Positions 1 through 8,238 are shown, counted from the first letter of the stretch. The stretch: 63,879 bases of DNA from Actinomycetota bacterium (GCA_009704945.1 WLDG01000006.1:1-63879), one strand, 5' to 3'. Notes: generated by a model from the letters alone, not told the origin. Made by a program: numbers and translations.

Positions 1-819
1 CAGCATTGCCAGGTTGGTCTTACCGCAAGCCGATGGGAAAGCGGCAGCTAGGTGATACTGCTTTTTCTCAGGTGATGTCAGTCTGACCAGCAGCATGTGC
101 TCAGCAAGCCAGCCCTCCTCTTTTCCAAGCACAGATCCAATTCGAAGTGACATGGCTTTTTTGCCAAGTAGTGAGTTACCACCGTAACCAGATCCGTAAG
201 ACCAGATCTCTTTGGTCTCTGGGTAGTGAACAACGTAAACATTCTCTGGATTACATGGCCAAGCAACATCTTGAACGATGTTTCCCTGGCGACTAATTAG
301 TGGCATGCCGACCGAGTGAACAGCTGGCACCCAGTCCGCTCCTTTTTCTATTTCAACTAAGACTTTGGAGGAAACCCTGGTCATGATGTGCATTGAGGCA
401 ACCACATAAGGGGAATCTGTTATTTCAACGCCGTATCTGGCCAGTGGAGAACCAACCACACCCATTGAGAAGGGAATCACATACATAGTTCTTCCGCGCA
501 TGGAGCCATGGAAGTGTTCTCTCAGCATCACTCGCATGACAGAAGGCTCCATCCAGTTGTTGGTGGGGCCAGCATCTGCTTCAGATTCAGAACATATAAA
601 GGTGCGCTCTTCTACGCGAGCTACATCCTTCGGGTTGGTTCTTGCTAGAAAGCTATTTGGTCTAAGTTCAGGATTGAGGGGGATCAGTGTGCCTTTGCGA
701 ACAAGTAGGTTCTTGATTGCTTCTTGTTCATTGCCAGAGCCATCACACCACTGGATTCGATCAGGCTTAGTTAGCGCGGCTATATCAGCCACCCATTCTT
801 TGAGCTGGGATAGGGACAT
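1..819 (-). CDS. pckG: Phosphoenolpyruvate carboxykinase (GTP), C-terminal part outside window
   Basis: Gluconeogenic/anaplerotic enzyme interconverting oxaloacetate + GTP and PEP + CO2 + GDP in the cytosol. The 273 codons visible cover the N-terminal half of a family of about 600 residues; the gene runs off the left edge. The start ATG at 819 opens [22 protein letters not shown], typical for the family N-terminus. Further down are the substrate-site stretch [14 protein letters not shown] and, just at the window edge, the kinase-like loop [13 protein letters not shown] whose Cys, Lys and Thr are conserved. No frameshift is seen. It is divergent from the gene at 1035, with about 215 bases between them. 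The family assignment is secure; the exact start could lie slightly upstream because the frame stays open there. Confidence 0.95.
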   Translation of the reverse strand, partial: MSLSQLKEWVADIAALTKPDRIQWCDGSGNEQEAIKNLLVRKGTLIPLNPELRPNSFLARTNPKDVARVEERTFICSESEADAGPTNNWMEPSVMRVMLREHFHGSMRGRTMYVIPFSMGVVGSPLARYGVEITDSPYVVASMHIMTRVSSKVLVEIEKGADWVPAVHSVGMPLISRQGNIVQDVAWPCNPENVYVVHYPETKEIWSYGSGYGGNSLLGKKAMSLRIGSVLGKEEGWLAEHMLLVRLTSPEKKQYHLAAAFPSACGKTNLAML

Positions 820-1034
820 CGGGAAACCCCTGTCTGCTTTTTTGAAGTCTAGAGCCGGGCTAGTCCCTAGCCCCAACCCCAAATACGCAACTTGTTGAAA
901 ACTCAACCAATCCTGGGCTGTGAAATTCCGGGGGTTGCTCAAATGTCATTCCGACCGGCCAAAGCGTTGTAAATTCAAGAGAAATATCTGGATGATATTG
1001 GGACTGAACTTCACAAACGCCAGCCGGGGGAATT

Positions 1035-2468
1035 TTGGATCAATCGGAGAAGCCCTGCGTAGCTTGCGCTGAGGAAATCAAGAAAGATGCTGTCCTGTGT
1101 CGCTTTTGCAATACACGACAAGATGACCCCCAGTTTGCTAAGCCAGAAGTCAGCGAAAGGCTTCCGAAGCGTAAGCCTCCAAAACTACTAGTTCCTATTG
1201 CGGCGCTCGCAGTTGTTGCTGTTTCAGCAACGGCCATTCTCACAATGACAAACAGTGAAAGCGCAACAACAGAGATGGATGAAGTTGCTACCAAGCTTTT
1301 GGAAAACAGCGTCCCAGCTCCAATTTATGCTGAGAATTCGGATCACGGATATTTTTTGGAAGATAACAGAATTCCTAGACTTGAAACTTGTGAGCAGTGG
1401 GAAGACTTTTGGTTTCTAGAAGGTCCAGCGGTTGGATTCGCAGCGGCAGCTGTTTATCAAGAAATTGAAATTGCTGTTTCAACTCAGATCTACACCAAGA
1501 ATCAACATCTAGATTCAAATCTAGACGGAGTGATTTGCTTCTATGAGGAGCAGGCCAGCCCCGTTAATCCGAATGCGATTGAGGGAGTTTGGTTCACAGC
1601 TTTTGAGTCCGTCAGAGAAGGTTTGATTTCAAACATTGGTGAGCCTCACCCATTGGATTTTGCAGCGTCTCCCAGCACCGATCCCAATCATGCCGAAGTG
1701 ATTCGTAACGGCGTTGAATACGCTCTCAAGGTGTGGGCACCATTCATTGACTCTGATAGGCCGCTTGCCATGACAGTGGTTCACCCAAACGACAAGAAAT
1801 GGTTCTTAGAACGCTGGGCCAAATTAGGCAGAGACAACACTGGAGAGTTCTGGTGGAATCTAGCAGTATCAGGTGGCGGTGGAGCAGTTGGTGTAACAGC
1901 TACCGGCATCCCCAACATGTATTTCATGGCATCGGCTAGCTACCCACCACCAACCGAATCTGTTGATTACTACGTGCACGAAGTGGCCCACTTCTTTGAG
2001 TCACTCACGGTGCAAGGTGTTAGCACCCCGGATGCTCCGTGTTGGATGATTGAGGGACCTGCAACCTTTATTGGTTTTGCCATGGCTTATCCCGATGATC
2101 AGGGACGAAGCGTTTCACAGCTCACCTTCGAGAGAACCACCAGAGCTGCTGGACTGGTGAGCTACTACAACAACGGAGAAGGCCTAACTGATGGAACCCT
2201 CAGGCAAGACATCCTAAATTTCCCTCGCAATGACGACAGGTGCCAACACTCTGGGCCCCAGCTGGGTTACAACCTCGGATTATTCGTGGCAGAGCGGCTA
2301 ATCGCAGACTTTGAATTCCAGGCATTTGTTGATATCTCAGTTGCTCGTGCCGGCAGATCACTGCCAGAAACCTTCGAGCTTGTTCTCAAGAAAGATTATG
2401 TGGAGTGGGTCGACAACACCCTTCTTCCCTATCTGCAAGAAGAACTCCCTAAGCTCGCCCGCGGCTAA
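1035..2468 (+). CDS. Membrane-anchored zinc-ribbon protein with HExxH metalloprotease-like motif
   Basis: A 477-residue protein of unknown function. It has an N-terminal zinc ribbon of UPF0547 type (Cys8-x2-Cys11 and Cys22-x2-Cys25), one membrane helix at about 51-72, then a large presumably extracellular part. Around residues 158-170 is an Excalibur-like calcium motif (Asp160, Asn162, Asp164, Gly165, Cys168). VHEVAHFFE at 314-322 carries HExxH, which suggests a zinc metallopeptidase fold, but I cannot identify the third ligand. The start is TTG with a purine-rich GGGGGAA upstream at 1026-1032. It stands alone on its strand and converges on the ion-channel gene 15 bases downstream. Peptidase activity is inference from the motif only. 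Confidence 0.72.
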   Translation: MDQSEKPCVACAEEIKKDAVLCRFCNTRQDDPQFAKPEVSERLPKRKPPKLLVPIAALAVVAVSATAILTMTNSESATTEMDEVATKLLENSVPAPIYAENSDHGYFLEDNRIPRLETCEQWEDFWFLEGPAVGFAAAAVYQEIEIAVSTQIYTKNQHLDSNLDGVICFYEEQASPVNPNAIEGVWFTAFESVREGLISNIGEPHPLDFAASPSTDPNHAEVIRNGVEYALKVWAPFIDSDRPLAMTVVHPNDKKWFLERWAKLGRDNTGEFWWNLAVSGGGGAVGVTATGIPNMYFMASASYPPPTESVDYYVHEVAHFFESLTVQGVSTPDAPCWMIEGPATFIGFAMAYPDDQGRSVSQLTFERTTRAAGLVSYYNNGEGLTDGTLRQDILNFPRNDDRCQHSGPQLGYNLGLFVAERLIADFEFQAFVDISVARAGRSLPETFELVLKKDYVEWVDNTLLPYLQEELPKLARG

Positions 2469-2483
2469 CTTGAACTAGTTCTA

Positions 2484-3383
2484 TTACTTCTGCTCTAGTA
2501 GCTTCTTTAGTCTAGAAATCTCCTGCTGCAGAGCTTTGATTTCTTCTAGGGTAACAACACCATCGGCACTGATCTCATCAACGTTTTGACTGACTAGATC
2601 TAATCCCTCTGGAGCTTTCTCCTTAGCCTTAGCTTCTTCTCTTGCCTCGTCCATGGCATTTAGAACAATTCCAATTAGCAGGTTCAAGACAGTGAAGACG
2701 ATGATGAAGACATAGGAGAGCAGGAATGGGATAGCTAACCCATTAACAGCAATTGCTTCTTCCAAGTAAATGGGGAAGTTTTCAAGTGTTAAGAGAATCA
2801 CCAAGCTCATCACCGATGCCCCAATGGTTCCCCAGGCAACTGGCAACTCAGCACCAAACAAGTAAGTGCCAACCATTCCGTAGAGGAACAAAAGCAAGCA
2901 GATAAGGGCAAACATGCTCAGAAGTGGCCGCATCGACTTCACAATCGATGCACTCAAGATTCTCACCTCAGGCAAGAACCTAAAGATTCTGATCAATCTA
3001 AAAATACGCAGTAGACGCAAGATGGTGGTCTGACCGGCAAAGATTGGAGTGGCGGCAATAATCAAAAAGTCAAAGATGTTCCAGCCGCTTCTGAAGAACA
3101 TCCATGGCTTCTTGCCATAGGAAATCATTCGAACAATCAGCTCAACCACAAATATTCCAAGACAGACATAGTCGAGTGTCAGAACGAGCTGTCGGGTTTC
3201 TGGATCAATGTTGGGGAAAGTCAATATGGCTAAGCAGACCGCGTTCACCACGATCACCAGAGCAATCAGCATCTCAAAGGTGTCGCTATGGATAACCCTG
3301 GCTATTGGCTTAATGCGGTAATCAGCCAGCTTCTGAACCTCGCCATAAACCTTCACATAGTCTTTGCTACTTAGCTTTGTCAT
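2484..3383 (-). CDS. NavBac-type voltage-gated ion channel with unusual pore motif
   Basis: Single-repeat six-helix cation channel of the bacterial voltage-gated sodium channel family, about 299 residues, which would work as a homotetramer in the cytoplasmic membrane. S1-S3 occupy roughly residues 37-116. The S4 sensor (about 120-137) has five arginines every third position in LRLLRIFRLIRIFRF. S5, pore loop and S6 follow (about 152-245), then an acidic linker and a leucine-heptad C-terminal coiled coil (about 268-299). The selectivity-filter stretch reads TLENFPI (Thr199) where characterised channels have TLESW or close variants. An ATG at 3383 is preferred over GTG at 3392 because AGGTGG sits five bases upstream of it. 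Ion preference cannot be told from sequence. Confidence 0.88.
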   Translation of the reverse strand: MTKLSSKDYVKVYGEVQKLADYRIKPIARVIHSDTFEMLIALVIVVNAVCLAILTFPNIDPETRQLVLTLDYVCLGIFVVELIVRMISYGKKPWMFFRSGWNIFDFLIIAATPIFAGQTTILRLLRIFRLIRIFRFLPEVRILSASIVKSMRPLLSMFALICLLLFLYGMVGTYLFGAELPVAWGTIGASVMSLVILLTLENFPIYLEEAIAVNGLAIPFLLSYVFIIVFTVLNLLIGIVLNAMDEAREEAKAKEKAPEGLDLVSQNVDEISADGVVTLEEIKALQQEISRLKKLLEQK

Positions 3384-3495
3384 ATCCCCCACCTAGGTCT
3401 CAACAAAGCTTAATTTGAACCAGGCTAAGAAAAGTCCCTTGGTTACTTAGAGTTGGAGGCGTATTGAGCCTCAATCTGAGATGCAACATCGCCAG

Positions 3496-4095
3496 CTAAC
3501 TTGCTTTGAGAATGGGCAAAGAGATCAGATCATCCTTCCGCAGCTGCTTGCCTTTGTAGGAACCAATGCCTGCAGCATTGAGGACTTGCATTCCCTTTTC
3601 GAGACTGCCACCAAATTCATGTAGCCAAGCGGGAACAGCGTCAGGTTGAAATTGAAGCTGCAAAGTATCTTTTCCTTCTTTGCCGCCGTGTTGCGGGGAG
3701 AGCCCTTCCTTTGGAAGCGTTAGTTCACTCTTGGGGATTACCCAGCAGTTAGCAGCATCTGCGGAAAGGCCCAAACAAAGTACGTAGTCATACTCTTGGT
3801 CTCTAATCTGCTCAAACCAAAAGCTGGCGTCTTCCTTGCGTCTGGTGCAGAACTTAACTTCGATTCGATGTCCGTTGATTACCCGGTCATGGTCAGATCC
3901 GCCCAGTGGCCGAAGGACATTAAAGTCGTTGGCTCGAAATAGTTCGCTGACGAACTTGGCGCCATAGGCGCCGATGGTTGCACTTGGCATTGTGAGCAGC
4001 CAGTTAAACGGGTTGTTCTCACCAAAAGTCAGAGGCTTTGGTGCTACCTCTCTAAAAGACTCGGAAATCTTTCCGAGTAGTTCAAATTGATTCAA
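3496..4095 (-). CDS. Type II restriction endonuclease, PD-(D/E)XK fold
   Basis: A 199-residue protein beginning two bases after the methyltransferase stop, from a TTG codon preceded by AAAGG. It has a PD-(D/E)XK nuclease signature: GGSDHDR with Asp68/Asp70, then IEVKFCTRR with Glu79-Val-Lys81. It continues with FWFEQIRDQEYDYVLCLGLS and WVIPK, a string I recognise from small type II restriction enzymes. It would cut unmethylated foreign DNA at the site protected by the adjacent methyltransferase. The recognition sequence cannot be read from the protein. It is the last gene of the minus-strand arm of the island. The pairing with a methylase makes the assignment strong although the specificity subfamily is unknown. 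Confidence 0.85.
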   Translation of the reverse strand: MNQFELLGKISESFREVAPKPLTFGENNPFNWLLTMPSATIGAYGAKFVSELFRANDFNVLRPLGGSDHDRVINGHRIEVKFCTRRKEDASFWFEQIRDQEYDYVLCLGLSADAANCWVIPKSELTLPKEGLSPQHGGKEGKDTLQLQFQPDAVPAWLHEFGGSLEKGMQVLNAAGIGSYKGKQLRKDDLISLPILKAS

Positions 4096-4097
4096 AA

Positions 4098-4964
4098 TCA
4101 GCCTTTCAAAATCTTTTCAAAAATAGTTTTGTGTTCGGAGGAAATAGCTTCCAGACGTTTTTTAATCACTTCAAATGCGTCCGGGTTTTGGTCCACTAGA
4201 AGAAAGTGTCGACCTAGCTTTTTGGCTACCGCTCCAGTGGTTCCAGACCCAGCAAAGAAATCAACCACCAGGTCGCCGGGTCGGCTACTTGCTGTGATGA
4301 TCCTTCTGAGGATGCCCTCTGGTTTTTGAGTGGCATAACCGGTTTTTTCTTTACCGGTTGGGGAAACAATGGTGTGCCACCAAACGTCTGTCGGGAGCTT
4401 TCCGCGCTCTGCCTTCTCTTGTGTCACTAGGCCTGGCGCCATGTAGGGTTCACGGTCTACCTCTTCAGAATTAAAGAAGTAGTTGGGGGATTTGGAGTAA
4501 ACCAAAATGTTGTCGTGCTTAGCTGGCCACTTCTTGGTTGAGCGTGCTCCGTAGTCGTAGGCCCAAATTATTTCGTTGACGAAGTTGTCTCTGCCAAACA
4601 GGCCATCGAGCATCACCTTGGCATAGTGAACTTCCCTGAAATCAAGGTGAAGATACAAGGTTCCGGTTTCATGCAGAATCCGGTGTGCCTCTTCGAGCCT
4701 GGGTGCCAAAAACTCCCAGTAATTGGTGAATGAGTCATTGTAGGAAGTTACTGATTCACGGATTGATTCATAACTTTGCCCCTTGAATCCCTTGCGATCT
4801 CCGCTGTCAGAGCGGACGGTGCGCATGGACTCACGCTTCTGAGTCTTCCCTGTATTAAAGGGTGGATCAATGTAGACCAGCTGAACAGAGCCGGAAGGGA
4901 TATTTTTCAGCACTTCTAAGTTGTCGGCTAAATAAACATAGTCATTCATGGAGTTATCAATCAC
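4098..4964 (-). CDS. Site-specific DNA methyltransferase, beta-class (probably adenine-N6)
   Basis: AdoMet-dependent DNA amino-methyltransferase of 288 residues. Motif IV DPPF lies at residues 33-36, near the N-terminus, and motif I FAGSGT at about 237-242, near the C-terminus. That order defines the beta class, which includes N6-adenine and some N4-cytosine enzymes; DPPF and the overall look favour adenine. The central part from about 60 to 200 carries the target-recognition region. It pairs with the endonuclease two bases downstream as a type II restriction-modification unit. The start is GTG at 4964, or ATG at 4949; neither has a clear Shine-Dalgarno sequence. Seventy bases separate it from the HTH gene upstream, so it may also have its own promoter. 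Confidence 0.9.
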   Translation of the reverse strand: MIDNSMNDYVYLADNLEVLKNIPSGSVQLVYIDPPFNTGKTQKRESMRTVRSDSGDRKGFKGQSYESIRESVTSYNDSFTNYWEFLAPRLEEAHRILHETGTLYLHLDFREVHYAKVMLDGLFGRDNFVNEIIWAYDYGARSTKKWPAKHDNILVYSKSPNYFFNSEEVDREPYMAPGLVTQEKAERGKLPTDVWWHTIVSPTGKEKTGYATQKPEGILRRIITASSRPGDLVVDFFAGSGTTGAVAKKLGRHFLLVDQNPDAFEVIKKRLEAISSEHKTIFEKILKG

Positions 4965-5033
4965 CTGCTCAGCTTATTGACAGTTTGAATTGCCCCGGAC
5001 AATCGAGGCGCTATTGATGGCATCCGCAGCTTC

Positions 5034-5588
5034 CTAACTGAAACGGTTTTCTAAACTGATTGGGTTGAAGACCATTGACTTGCCAGACACAGGCTTTAGG
5101 TAGCCGTAGCGGCAAAGTCGGAAGCGAATCGCGCCGTGAGTGACACCAAGTAGCTTCGAAAGGCGTGCAATGCTTACGCCCTCAATTTTGTGGGCGTGGT
5201 TTAGCAAGGCAGTGAACTCTTCGGCCTCTTTGCGGTAGCTCTTTCCCTTACCTCTTACCTTCTGGGCAATCGGCATCAGCAGACGCAGTCGGTCTAGGGT
5301 GGAATCTGATGGAACTGTGTATGTTTTCTTCGGCTTGACTGGACGCTCTGGGGGCAGGGGCAGAGGTGCGTGCGATGGCGCAGGGGATCCTCCCAAAACA
5401 CCCGACATCTTTTTGTGAACCTGCCTCACCCCCTCCCGGCTCATGGAAATTGCGTCGCCAACTGCTGTTTGGGTCCAGCCAAGTTCCACTAGCTGGAAGA
5501 TAAGCAAATCCCGGTCAAACTTTGAGCTGCCCAGCAGCTGCGCTGCTAACCAACTGGGTAACACCTGGCGGTGTTTGATTACTGACAT
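5034..5588 (-). CDS. Protein with two helix-turn-helix motifs, putative DNA-binding
   Basis: A 184-residue protein with no family I can name. Two helix-turn-helix-like segments are visible: residues about 38-60 (WTQTAVGDAISMSREGVRQV) and about 138-162 (SIARLSKLLGVTHGAIRFRL). They are joined by a proline-rich linker (about 69-88) and a basic stretch with Lys/Arg (about 109-121). It starts 11 bases after the preceding gene, with GGAG upstream of the ATG, so it is probably translated from the same transcript. Position between the unknown pair and the restriction-modification genes suggests a local regulator, possibly acting on the inverted repeats at 7411-7454; this is inference. It is longer than classical restriction-modification controller proteins. 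Confidence 0.68.
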   Translation of the reverse strand: MSVIKHRQVLPSWLAAQLLGSSKFDRDLLIFQLVELGWTQTAVGDAISMSREGVRQVHKKMSGVLGGSPAPSHAPLPLPPERPVKPKKTYTVPSDSTLDRLRLLMPIAQKVRGKGKSYRKEAEEFTALLNHAHKIEGVSIARLSKLLGVTHGAIRFRLCRYGYLKPVSGKSMVFNPISLENRFS

Positions 5589-5599
5589 ATTTCTTTCTC

Positions 5600-6466
5600 C
5601 TATCTGTGTTCGCTGCTAAGTGCGCTGGGCCACAGCTTCTCAACCAGGTGAGAGCTGATTAATTGGAATTCTGCTCGATTGACAATTTCTGGTGAGCAGA
5701 GGGTCTTTGCTAGCTCACCAGCTGTTGTAAATTGCTTGCCGTTCCAAATTCTTAGGTTTTCTGCCGAACCAAACAGGGGCACGTCTACCTGGAAGAGCAC
5801 CATCGGATACCCGCGATGATTCGTCAGAGCTGCAAATCTTGGCAAGTAACCAATTTCGTCATCCCAGTCATCGGCATTGATACCCAGATAATCCTTGCGC
5901 TTAGATTCTGTGAAGATTTGCTTTGCACTCCACAGTCGCTTTTGCGCTTGAAGATCCAGTTTGTGAACAAAACCTGACTGCGTTTCAAGTAAAAGCACTT
6001 CTTGCTGAGTAAATTTAGCTTGGCCAGAAAGCAAATAAAAATTCTCGGAATTAGCATCGTGATGGCTGTAGGTAACCATTAGGTCATCGAACGCATATAC
6101 CAGCGCCTGCTTCAGGCTCATCTGACTGGGTCGGTTAACGAGCTTGTGCCAGCTGGGGACGTTTATGCCACCGTATAGCTTAGGCTCGAACCACCCTAAA
6201 GATTTGGGAATGTGGTGTCGATCACTTACTTCAATTACCAACACTTCGTTGAAGTGCGAAAGTTGGATTAGGAATGTCTCGGTAGCCACACGGGTGACGG
6301 ATAAAAAGGATCGGTTCTCTGGCCACTGCTTTATGTTGCTTGGAATTCCAACCAGGCAAGTTACAGGACTTAACAGGCTAGAGGACATGGCACTTTGTGC
6401 CATTACTTCAGCGAGCTCAGAGGTATCAAAGCCACTAAATCTAAGACCAAGACTTAAGTTCTCCAT
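5600..6466 (-). CDS. Unknown protein, paralogue of its upstream neighbour (island protein B)
   Basis: A 288-residue soluble protein I do not recognise; no signal peptide, membrane helix or catalytic motif is evident. It shares three features in the same order with the 303-residue protein encoded just upstream. The first is HKLVNRPSQMSLKQALVYAF at about 107-126, matching KKLV..P...SL..A in the neighbour. The second is LPR at 208-210. The third is WNGKQF at 241-246 followed by LWPSAL at 278-283. The pair therefore looks like an ancient tandem duplication. Its ATG overlaps the neighbour's stop (TAATG), implying translational coupling and matched amounts, as in a heteromeric complex. Function is open; the surrounding nucleases and methyltransferase suggest defence. 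Confidence 0.65.
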   Translation of the reverse strand: MENLSLGLRFSGFDTSELAEVMAQSAMSSSLLSPVTCLVGIPSNIKQWPENRSFLSVTRVATETFLIQLSHFNEVLVIEVSDRHHIPKSLGWFEPKLYGGINVPSWHKLVNRPSQMSLKQALVYAFDDLMVTYSHHDANSENFYLLSGQAKFTQQEVLLLETQSGFVHKLDLQAQKRLWSAKQIFTESKRKDYLGINADDWDDEIGYLPRFAALTNHRGYPMVLFQVDVPLFGSAENLRIWNGKQFTTAGELAKTLCSPEIVNRAEFQLISSHLVEKLWPSALSSEHR

Positions 6467-7377
6467 TACTCTTCCCCCTCAACCTCGACCGTGGGTAGAC
6501 CGAGTTTCACCAGAGCGTCAGGCCATAGGTCGGAAACAAATACCGGCGGTAATTCCTGTGGTCCACCAGGTTGCAGAGGCTTACATTTGTTCTTGATCGA
6601 ATCAGTAATGTGGAGCTCGTTACAGGCAACAAAGTTTTGCCCATTCCAAACCAGCACAAGCGGTTCATTACCGCTGTTATCCAGAACGAATAGATTTCTT
6701 GGCAGCCCCATGTAACAGGTCGTTGCAAAAAACATGATTTTCTTGCGATCAAGAATGGCAGCCAACCTAAATAGTTGCTTGACCGCTTCTCTAGATTCTT
6801 TTTTTGAGAATTCATCGTCAAAAGAAGAGTGCTTGAAGAACTTGCTACTAGCCGGCAGCAAATTGATTCTGTTTGAGTTTGCTGCTAGAAAGCGAGTCCA
6901 AGTTTTCGCAAGAGATTCGGAGACTTCACCGTTCTTATCCGCAATCAGAATCTGGCTGACCTCCATTTGATCGGCAACTAATAGCAGGTCCTCTACCGCA
7001 GAAAGCATCGCAATTGCGAGGCTTCGAGCATCTGGCTCATGTACCAACTTTTTTGGCCCGGAGCTAAATGAACCAGCGATCTCTTCTGCTGGCCCATACC
7101 AGTCGTTGAAAATGAAGAAATTCACCTTGGAGCCCAGGCTCTGTTTGGATGTGATCGGCGGTAGGGGAATCTCTAGGACCCAGTCCTCACCAGGCAACCG
7201 AGATACCAGCAGCGCAGGCATATCTTTGGGGTCTGCCTTGGCTGAAGGGTCCTCGAACAGCAAAGTCACCGTCTGGTGGGAAAGTAGGTGTTTGTGGAGA
7301 AGCTCCGCCACAGCCTCCAATCCAGAAGCCAGCCCAGGCTGAAGTAGAGGGTAAACACTTACTGATTTCTTTTGCAT
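6466..7377 (-). CDS. Unknown protein, first gene of minus-strand island arm (island protein A)
   Basis: A 303-residue protein without recognisable family. It contains KKLVHEPDARSLAIAMLSAV at 109-128, LPR at 225-227, WNGQNF at 244-249 and LWPDAL at 284-289, all of which have counterparts in the protein encoded immediately downstream. No membrane segment or enzyme signature is visible; the C-terminus is acidic. It is the promoter-proximal gene of a five-gene minus-strand run ending in a restriction-modification pair. About 110 bases separate it from the divergent gene at 7486, and that gap carries a TTGACA-like box and nested inverted repeats. What it does cannot be said from sequence; conserved pairing with its paralogue would be the first thing to look for in other genomes. 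Confidence 0.65.
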   Translation of the reverse strand: MQKKSVSVYPLLQPGLASGLEAVAELLHKHLLSHQTVTLLFEDPSAKADPKDMPALLVSRLPGEDWVLEIPLPPITSKQSLGSKVNFFIFNDWYGPAEEIAGSFSSGPKKLVHEPDARSLAIAMLSAVEDLLLVADQMEVSQILIADKNGEVSESLAKTWTRFLAANSNRINLLPASSKFFKHSSFDDEFSKKESREAVKQLFRLAAILDRKKIMFFATTCYMGLPRNLFVLDNSGNEPLVLVWNGQNFVACNELHITDSIKNKCKPLQPGGPQELPPVFVSDLWPDALVKLGLPTVEVEGEE

Positions 7378-7410
7378 TTTGCTCCATTTCCGAATAACTT
7401 GTGCTAGATT

Positions 7411-7454
7411 ACTTCTTGGGTAGACGTCTTGTCAAGACCCTCGAGTCAAGAAGT
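7411..7454. promoter_or_regulatory. Nested inverted repeats in divergent island promoter region
   Basis: Four copies of a TCTTG half-site lie in a near-symmetric array. Two are forward (7414-7418, 7427-7431) and two are reverse as CAAGA (7433-7437, 7447-7451). The outer arms extend to ACTTCTTG/CAAGAAGT and the inner pair forms TCTTG-T-CAAGA. On the minus strand a perfect TTGACA (-35-like) lies inside the inner repeat at 7435-7430. On the plus strand TATGAT at 7454-7459 is a plausible -10. A protein bound here would therefore touch promoters of both arms. The binder is unknown. Confidence 0.55.
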
Positions 7455-7485
7455 ATGATTTCTTTTACGAAAAGAAGGAGCACAA

Positions 7486-8238
7486 ATGTCAGAACGAAGA
7501 CTAGAAACCCTCGCTGGCCAGTTTCGCCTTGATTTTCTTGGCTACTTGGGCCCTGACAATCCTGCTGTTGGCCGGGGACAATTTGTGATCAGTGCGGAGT
7601 TCAAGGCGAGCAAGAAAGCGATTGAGGCTGAAATTCTTGTCACAGGATTCGTTCGTGATCCTGAGAACCAGTCTGAGTTTCAAACTTACTTACTACCATT
7701 GCTGAGCTTTGAGCTGCCTGTTTGGCCCCGCGAAGGTTCCTCTGAAAGATTCACCGACTACGCGAGCAAGTTGAATGAATCAGCTTTCATGGCTGAGAAA
7801 GAGTTGGAACAACTTTTCCGTCCCCTTTATGAACTTGCCATGGCATCTCAAAGAGCCGGCGGTCTGCGCGCTGTCCGAATTGGGACTTCTGAACTTGGAA
7901 ACGATCGCAAAGGCCCCAGGGAGTCAGACATCAGAGGACTGCGTCAGGATCGAAGATTTGAAATTGCACGAGCTCATTTGCAGGCTCACCAAGCTGTCCA
8001 GGAACAGCTCGTCGCGGGCACCTCACTTAAGGTCGGTCGACAGGCAAGTATCACAATCGAAGAACTTCGCTTCGCAAATCTTTATTCTCTGGCAAGAGCG
8101 ATTGGAGTCAAGGAAATTGCTCCGCGAATTCTTTCGGACGATGTTCGAGAAGTTGGATTTCAGCAAAAGATAGATCCCACGTCAGAGTTCACAGTGTTAG
8201 TTGCCCGACTCAAGAGGGCCGGCGTTATCCCTGAATAG
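7486..8238 (+). CDS. Unknown protein, first gene of plus-strand island arm
   Basis: A 250-residue soluble protein I do not recognise. It starts at ATG with a strong GAAGGAG seven bases upstream. The first 80 residues look beta-rich, the middle (about 95-125) is a helical segment, and about 145-185 is rich in Arg, Gln and acidic residues. The last 60 residues (SITIEELRFANLYSLARAIG onward) could form a small helical bundle. No catalytic motif or membrane helix is seen. It opens the plus-strand arm, followed after 46 bases by a NYN-domain gene and then a nuclease-like gene. Because the two downstream products look like nucleases, this protein may be a sensor or adaptor, but that is speculation. 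Confidence 0.6.
   Translation: MSERRLETLAGQFRLDFLGYLGPDNPAVGRGQFVISAEFKASKKAIEAEILVTGFVRDPENQSEFQTYLLPLLSFELPVWPREGSSERFTDYASKLNESAFMAEKELEQLFRPLYELAMASQRAGGLRAVRIGTSELGNDRKGPRESDIRGLRQDRRFEIARAHLQAHQAVQEQLVAGTSLKVGRQASITIEELRFANLYSLARAIGVKEIAPRILSDDVREVGFQQKIDPTSEFTVLVARLKRAGVIPE

Noticed and set aside
500-898. 132-codon open frame on the plus strand
   Set aside because: It is antisense to pckG, whose minus-strand translation matches the PEP carboxykinase family throughout; the plus-strand protein has no family features.
2472-2481. GAACTAGTTC palindrome between convergent genes
   Set aside because: Ten bases without a T-run; not a credible terminator and easily due to chance.
6144-6596. 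150-codon open frame on the plus strand inside the island
   Set aside because: It runs across two well-formed minus-strand genes joined by TAATG and has no ribosome-binding site or recognisable motif.
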